Below, in pieces: positions 60,933 through 64,000 of a stretch of 64,000 nucleotides of DNA (positions are counted from its first letter, which is position 1; each line of letters opens with the position of its first letter). The notes below the pieces were generated by a model. The model was not told the origin of the DNA, did no database searches, and saw only the letters and a list, made by a program, of their open reading frames with translations. Source of the DNA: Carnegiea gigantea (taxonomy: Eukaryota; Streptophyta; Magnoliopsida; Caryophyllales; Cactaceae); contig JAKOGI010000005.1 in the NCBI GenBank assembly GCA_029747015.1, positions 1-64,000 of the forward strand. The letters are read 5' to 3'. A program made the translations under genes and the position numbers.

Positions 60933-61860
60933 TTATTTTTATTTTTATTTACTAATGTCCTGTACTGCCGACTGTCAACCTGTGGGCATTATACTTGTTC
61001 TTCCATCAGTTCATTAATCAGTGGGAAGACTTTCTACAGTTGTGATGATGTTGGTTCTTTCCCTTGCATTGATGTAGCTTTTGTTTGTTAGCTCTATGTG
61101 CTACTATGAGCTTCCAAAGGATGGCTTTTGCTTGGTGCTTTCCTTTTTGACCACAAAATGTTTCCTGCAGGCTCTTCTGGAAAAAAAAGTTTCAACCACT
61201 GGCTCACATCTATCAATGAAACAATACGGCAGGAAGAGGCATGTTGTCCATGCTTATGTTCTCCTTCGGGTTCAAATACCCAATCTTCGTCCAAAAGCTG
61301 TAATGACATGAGGAGTTGTGCTCTTCCACAAGCAGAAAAGGTGTGTTTTTTGTTTTGTTTTGTTTTGTTTTTTTCAGGGAGGTTAGTTGTATAGCCGTGG
61401 TTAGAAGCTAATGAATTTGACTGTCGATTGTTATCAACTTTTAGTTAACTTCATCTTTATGCGCTGTATCCCACGTTCCGCGCATTCAGCAAAGGCTACC
61501 AACTGATGTGCTCCTCCAAGTCGGTTCGGATTGGAAGTCCGGATTTTGTTCTATGAAGCTATGAGATGTCGAACCACTACTACAAGCTCAGAAGCAACTC
61601 ACCTGTAAGTGCAGTAAGTAAACATCTGGAAGTCGTGTTCGTGTGCTGGAAAACCACTTATTAGCTTTCTCTTTTTCTTTGTTTTTAATTTTTTATCTTT
61701 CCCCCCACCATTCAGATGGTCGACAAAAGCTGTTGGATCTGATGGAGGCTAAAGGGTTCTTGGTCTTGGTGAGGCCTACTGGGTTACTGTCTTGTTCTTC
61801 TGGTGCTGCTCAGGGAGCGAATTTTGGACCCACCATTTCTCATCAATGATACAGGTTGAT

Positions 61861-62700
61861 GCAGAAACCAAATGTTTGCTTTCCAGTATCCAGTCACCTG
61901 ACCCAAAGCCATGCTTCACCCAAACCCAAAATAGGGAACCTGATGTTCAGATAGTGACGCCGAGCCAAATTTTAAACAGACCTAAAATTTGCCAGATCAA
62001 CATTGAATATCAGACTTGAATATGACCTGAATCTAATCCTAGTCTTGCATGAAATATTTTCCACATGACTGGAAACTAACGCAAGTCTAAAACAACTTAG
62101 ATGACTCATTTACTAGGTGTAGTTTCTACTGAATCCAAACGCCTTGTGACTTGTGAGGTGTGGTCGGCTTTTCCCCATTACCCTAGGCTTGTGCTGCAAG
62201 CAAAAATTATCTTTTGAGATACGATTGTGGAAGCACAGCAGCGTTACAGACAGACAGACAGACACACACACACATTTGAAGAGTTGATTCTGACATGCTA
62301 TATTGGCATTGCAGACTGAAGGAGAATGGAGTGGATTGGATCGAGTTGATTGAGAAAGAAGAGGGGCAGTTGCTTTGCTTCCAAAACCGCAGCTTATTCA
62401 GGGGGGCCTACAGGGCTGTTTGGTTGACGGGCTACAAGTTTTGTGCATACTTCACAGAAGGCCCGTGAAAAGGATCTGGGGAATGAGAGCAGCAGCTTAT
62501 TTGAAATGATCTTCCAATGCTGTTCCCTTGAGAGTCACTGGCGCGTGGCAGCAGAGGAGAGTGGAGCTTTAAGTATTTCCAGCAACCTAAGAGAGCAGAG
62601 ACACTGACATGTGAATACGTCATGACACCGACACATGAACACATGATTTTTCAAAAATTTGCATACAGTGGACACATAATGAGGAGAAAATATTTATTCT
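61861..62700. other. Intergenic, no gene seen
   Basis: Contains a (GACA)n/(CA)n run near 62251-62275. The short open frames here carry no recognisable motif. Confidence 0.5.
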
Positions 62701-62728
62701 GCTACGGTCAATGATTTAAAATGTAGTT

Positions 62729-62887
62729 TCGGTCACAATTTCGGTTGCGGTAGCGGTACGGCAAAATCGCTCTAAAACGGCAATCGCGTTCCATATCGCG
62801 GCTATCACGACATGAAAACGCGGATCGTCTAACTTCAAAACCTTTCCAACGCAGACGTGTTCGGCCACATTTTGAATTCATGCTTCT
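62729..62887. repeat. Dispersed repeat, copy 1
   Basis: Shares CGTTCCATATCGCGGCTAT, GACATGAAAACGCG, and TTCGGCCACATTTTGAATTC with 63505-63668. The rich CG content and repeated CGGT words differ from the surroundings. Confidence 0.8.
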
Positions 62888-63504
62888 ACCCATGTGATCG
62901 TAGTTTGTTTTATGTTTGCGGTCTTGGAGAGGATCGTGTTTGGATCAAAAAGATAGCAAATTGTTCATAGCATCTGTATTCTACAACTATCAATCGCGAA
63001 ACTCAATTTCTTTAAGCTATCAATACATTTGGCAAAAGTTTGAGAGTGTCTAAGAATGTCAATGTCCCATGCATGTCAGATGTGAAATCATGGAGTGTCT
63101 TTGCTTCTTAGCCAGCAACTACTATTGTCGTACAACGGTTTGCGGCTATGGTGAAGTAGTATTATCGTCTTCATCAGTCATCGCCCAGCAAAGTTCGTCA
63201 ATTTCTTTGTTATTTTTGTTAACTTCTAGGGGTGCTGCAAGGTTTTGTGTTGTTTCCTCTTTTGCCCCTCTTTTTCTTTTTCTTTTTCTTTTTTTTTGGG
63301 GGGGGGGGGGAGGGGTTGTCGAGGGAGATTAGCTCCGCCTATTTTCTTCTTGTTGCTGTTAAATTATTTGGTTCAATGCTTGCACCCCATCTTCTGGATT
63401 AATATCGACTTCACATAGGGATTGCACATGAGCACAGACCTGTCCATATTTGTTCTTGTCAGTTAATTCTATCCTTAGTAGTCCCACTCAAGGATTCAAA
63501 AGCG

Positions 63505-63668
63505 GCTTCGGTCACGATTTTCATTTCGGTTGCGATACGTCAAAATCGTTCTAATACGGCAATTGCGTTCCATATCGCGGCTATTGCGGCATGAAAACGC
63601 GGTTCGCTCAACTCCAAAACATTGCCAATGCAGACGTTTCGTTGCGGTTCGGCCACATTTTGAATCCA
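63505..63668. repeat. Dispersed repeat, copy 2
   Basis: Same order of blocks as 62729-62887 in the same orientation, about 780 bp downstream: CGGTTGCGATACG, CGTTCCATATCGCGGCTAT, CATGAAAACGCGG, TTCGGCCACATTTTGAATCC. It differs by scattered changes and a small insertion before the last block. Confidence 0.8.
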
Positions 63669-64000
63669 TGGTCCCACTGGCATCCATAAATTTTGTATTT
63701 GCCATATACTTGGGAAGCGCAAATCTAGTCTTATATTGGTAAACCTAATTTCTATATGCTCGGGCTCTCTTTGAACTCTTAAACAATCCAATTATCAACT
63801 AGTCTACCTCACTTCTTTGAGCTTCTTCCTTTTGATCCTGCTACTAACTACTAAGTATAGCATCCTGGGAAGCTTTTAAATTGCAAGGGCATAAAATTTG
63901 GCTCACAACTTTGACTGGATCGAGGAGATACTAGTAAATATGCACTTGGTCCAGCAGCCAACACCTGAGTTTGCTCGAAAAATAGGGCAAGCTAGAACAC
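63669..64000. other. Window edge, no gene seen
   Basis: AT-rich sequence with no supportable feature. Confidence 0.5.

Larger units (their letters stand above)
57922..61860 (+). other. Possible spliced 3' untranslated region of the PPR gene
   Basis: A good donor lies at 58002/58003 (AAG|GTAACT), 81 nt after the stop. Candidate downstream exons on the same strand, each bounded by AG and GT, are 60377-60453, 61171-61340 and 61716-61854. The 61171-61340 piece is open in one frame (ending SCALPQAEK) but matches nothing I know. A spliced 3' UTR or an unrelated small gene would both fit. Between them are MITE-like and microsatellite sequences. Confidence 0.35.

Noticed and set aside
1..64000. CRISPR arrays, rRNA genes, tRNA genes, known plant miRNA precursors
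   Set aside because: None seen by eye. Direct repeats here are microsatellites or transposon parts.

Overview
This is a stretch of a flowering-plant nuclear genome, most likely a dicot. The evidence is plant-specific gene families (an ICE1/SCREAM-type bHLH factor, an ARF2-type auxin response factor, a P-class PPR protein), short GT-AG introns, and long AT-rich gaps full of Ty1/copia, LINE, Tourist-like and hAT-like remnants. I cannot place it to family.

Layout. 1-1.0 kb: dinucleotide arrays and a minus-strand LINE tail. 0.95-9.5 kb: a minus-strand coiled-coil gene, now a pseudogene, split by a complete but dead Ty1/copia element (2333-8554, 5-bp target duplication), which itself carries a 106-bp LINE tail in its reverse transcriptase. 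9.5-15 kb: a tandem duplication, an AAT-rich MITE, and relics of a gene of unknown function. 15.1-18.5 kb: intact ICE1/SCRM-like bHLH gene (minus, 4 exons, 512 aa). 18.6-25.7 kb: intergenic MITEs and hAT-like elements, including a 1.08-kb foldback element. 25.7-32.4 kb: intact ARF2-like gene (minus, 14 exons, 844 aa) with a recognisable tasiR-ARF target site. 32.4-54.7 kb: about 22 kb with no intact gene, holding more MITEs, hAT-like elements, a LINE RNase H relic, a copia gag relic and LINE fragments. 54.8-57.9 kb: intact single-exon P-class PPR gene (plus, 1028 aa), probably organellar. 57.9-64 kb: its likely spliced 3' transcribed region plus repeats.

The three intact genes are not functionally linked by position: one transcription factor for cold response and stomatal fate, one auxin-response repressor, and one organelle RNA-binding protein. 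All exon junctions given for the first two were checked by reading phase and close exactly. The most notable non-genic content is two families of Tourist-like elements (TTA/TAA target duplications) that carry simple-sequence arrays inside their terminal inverted repeats, and a set of hAT-like elements with 8-bp target duplications. I found no CRISPR array, rRNA gene or convincing tRNA gene.
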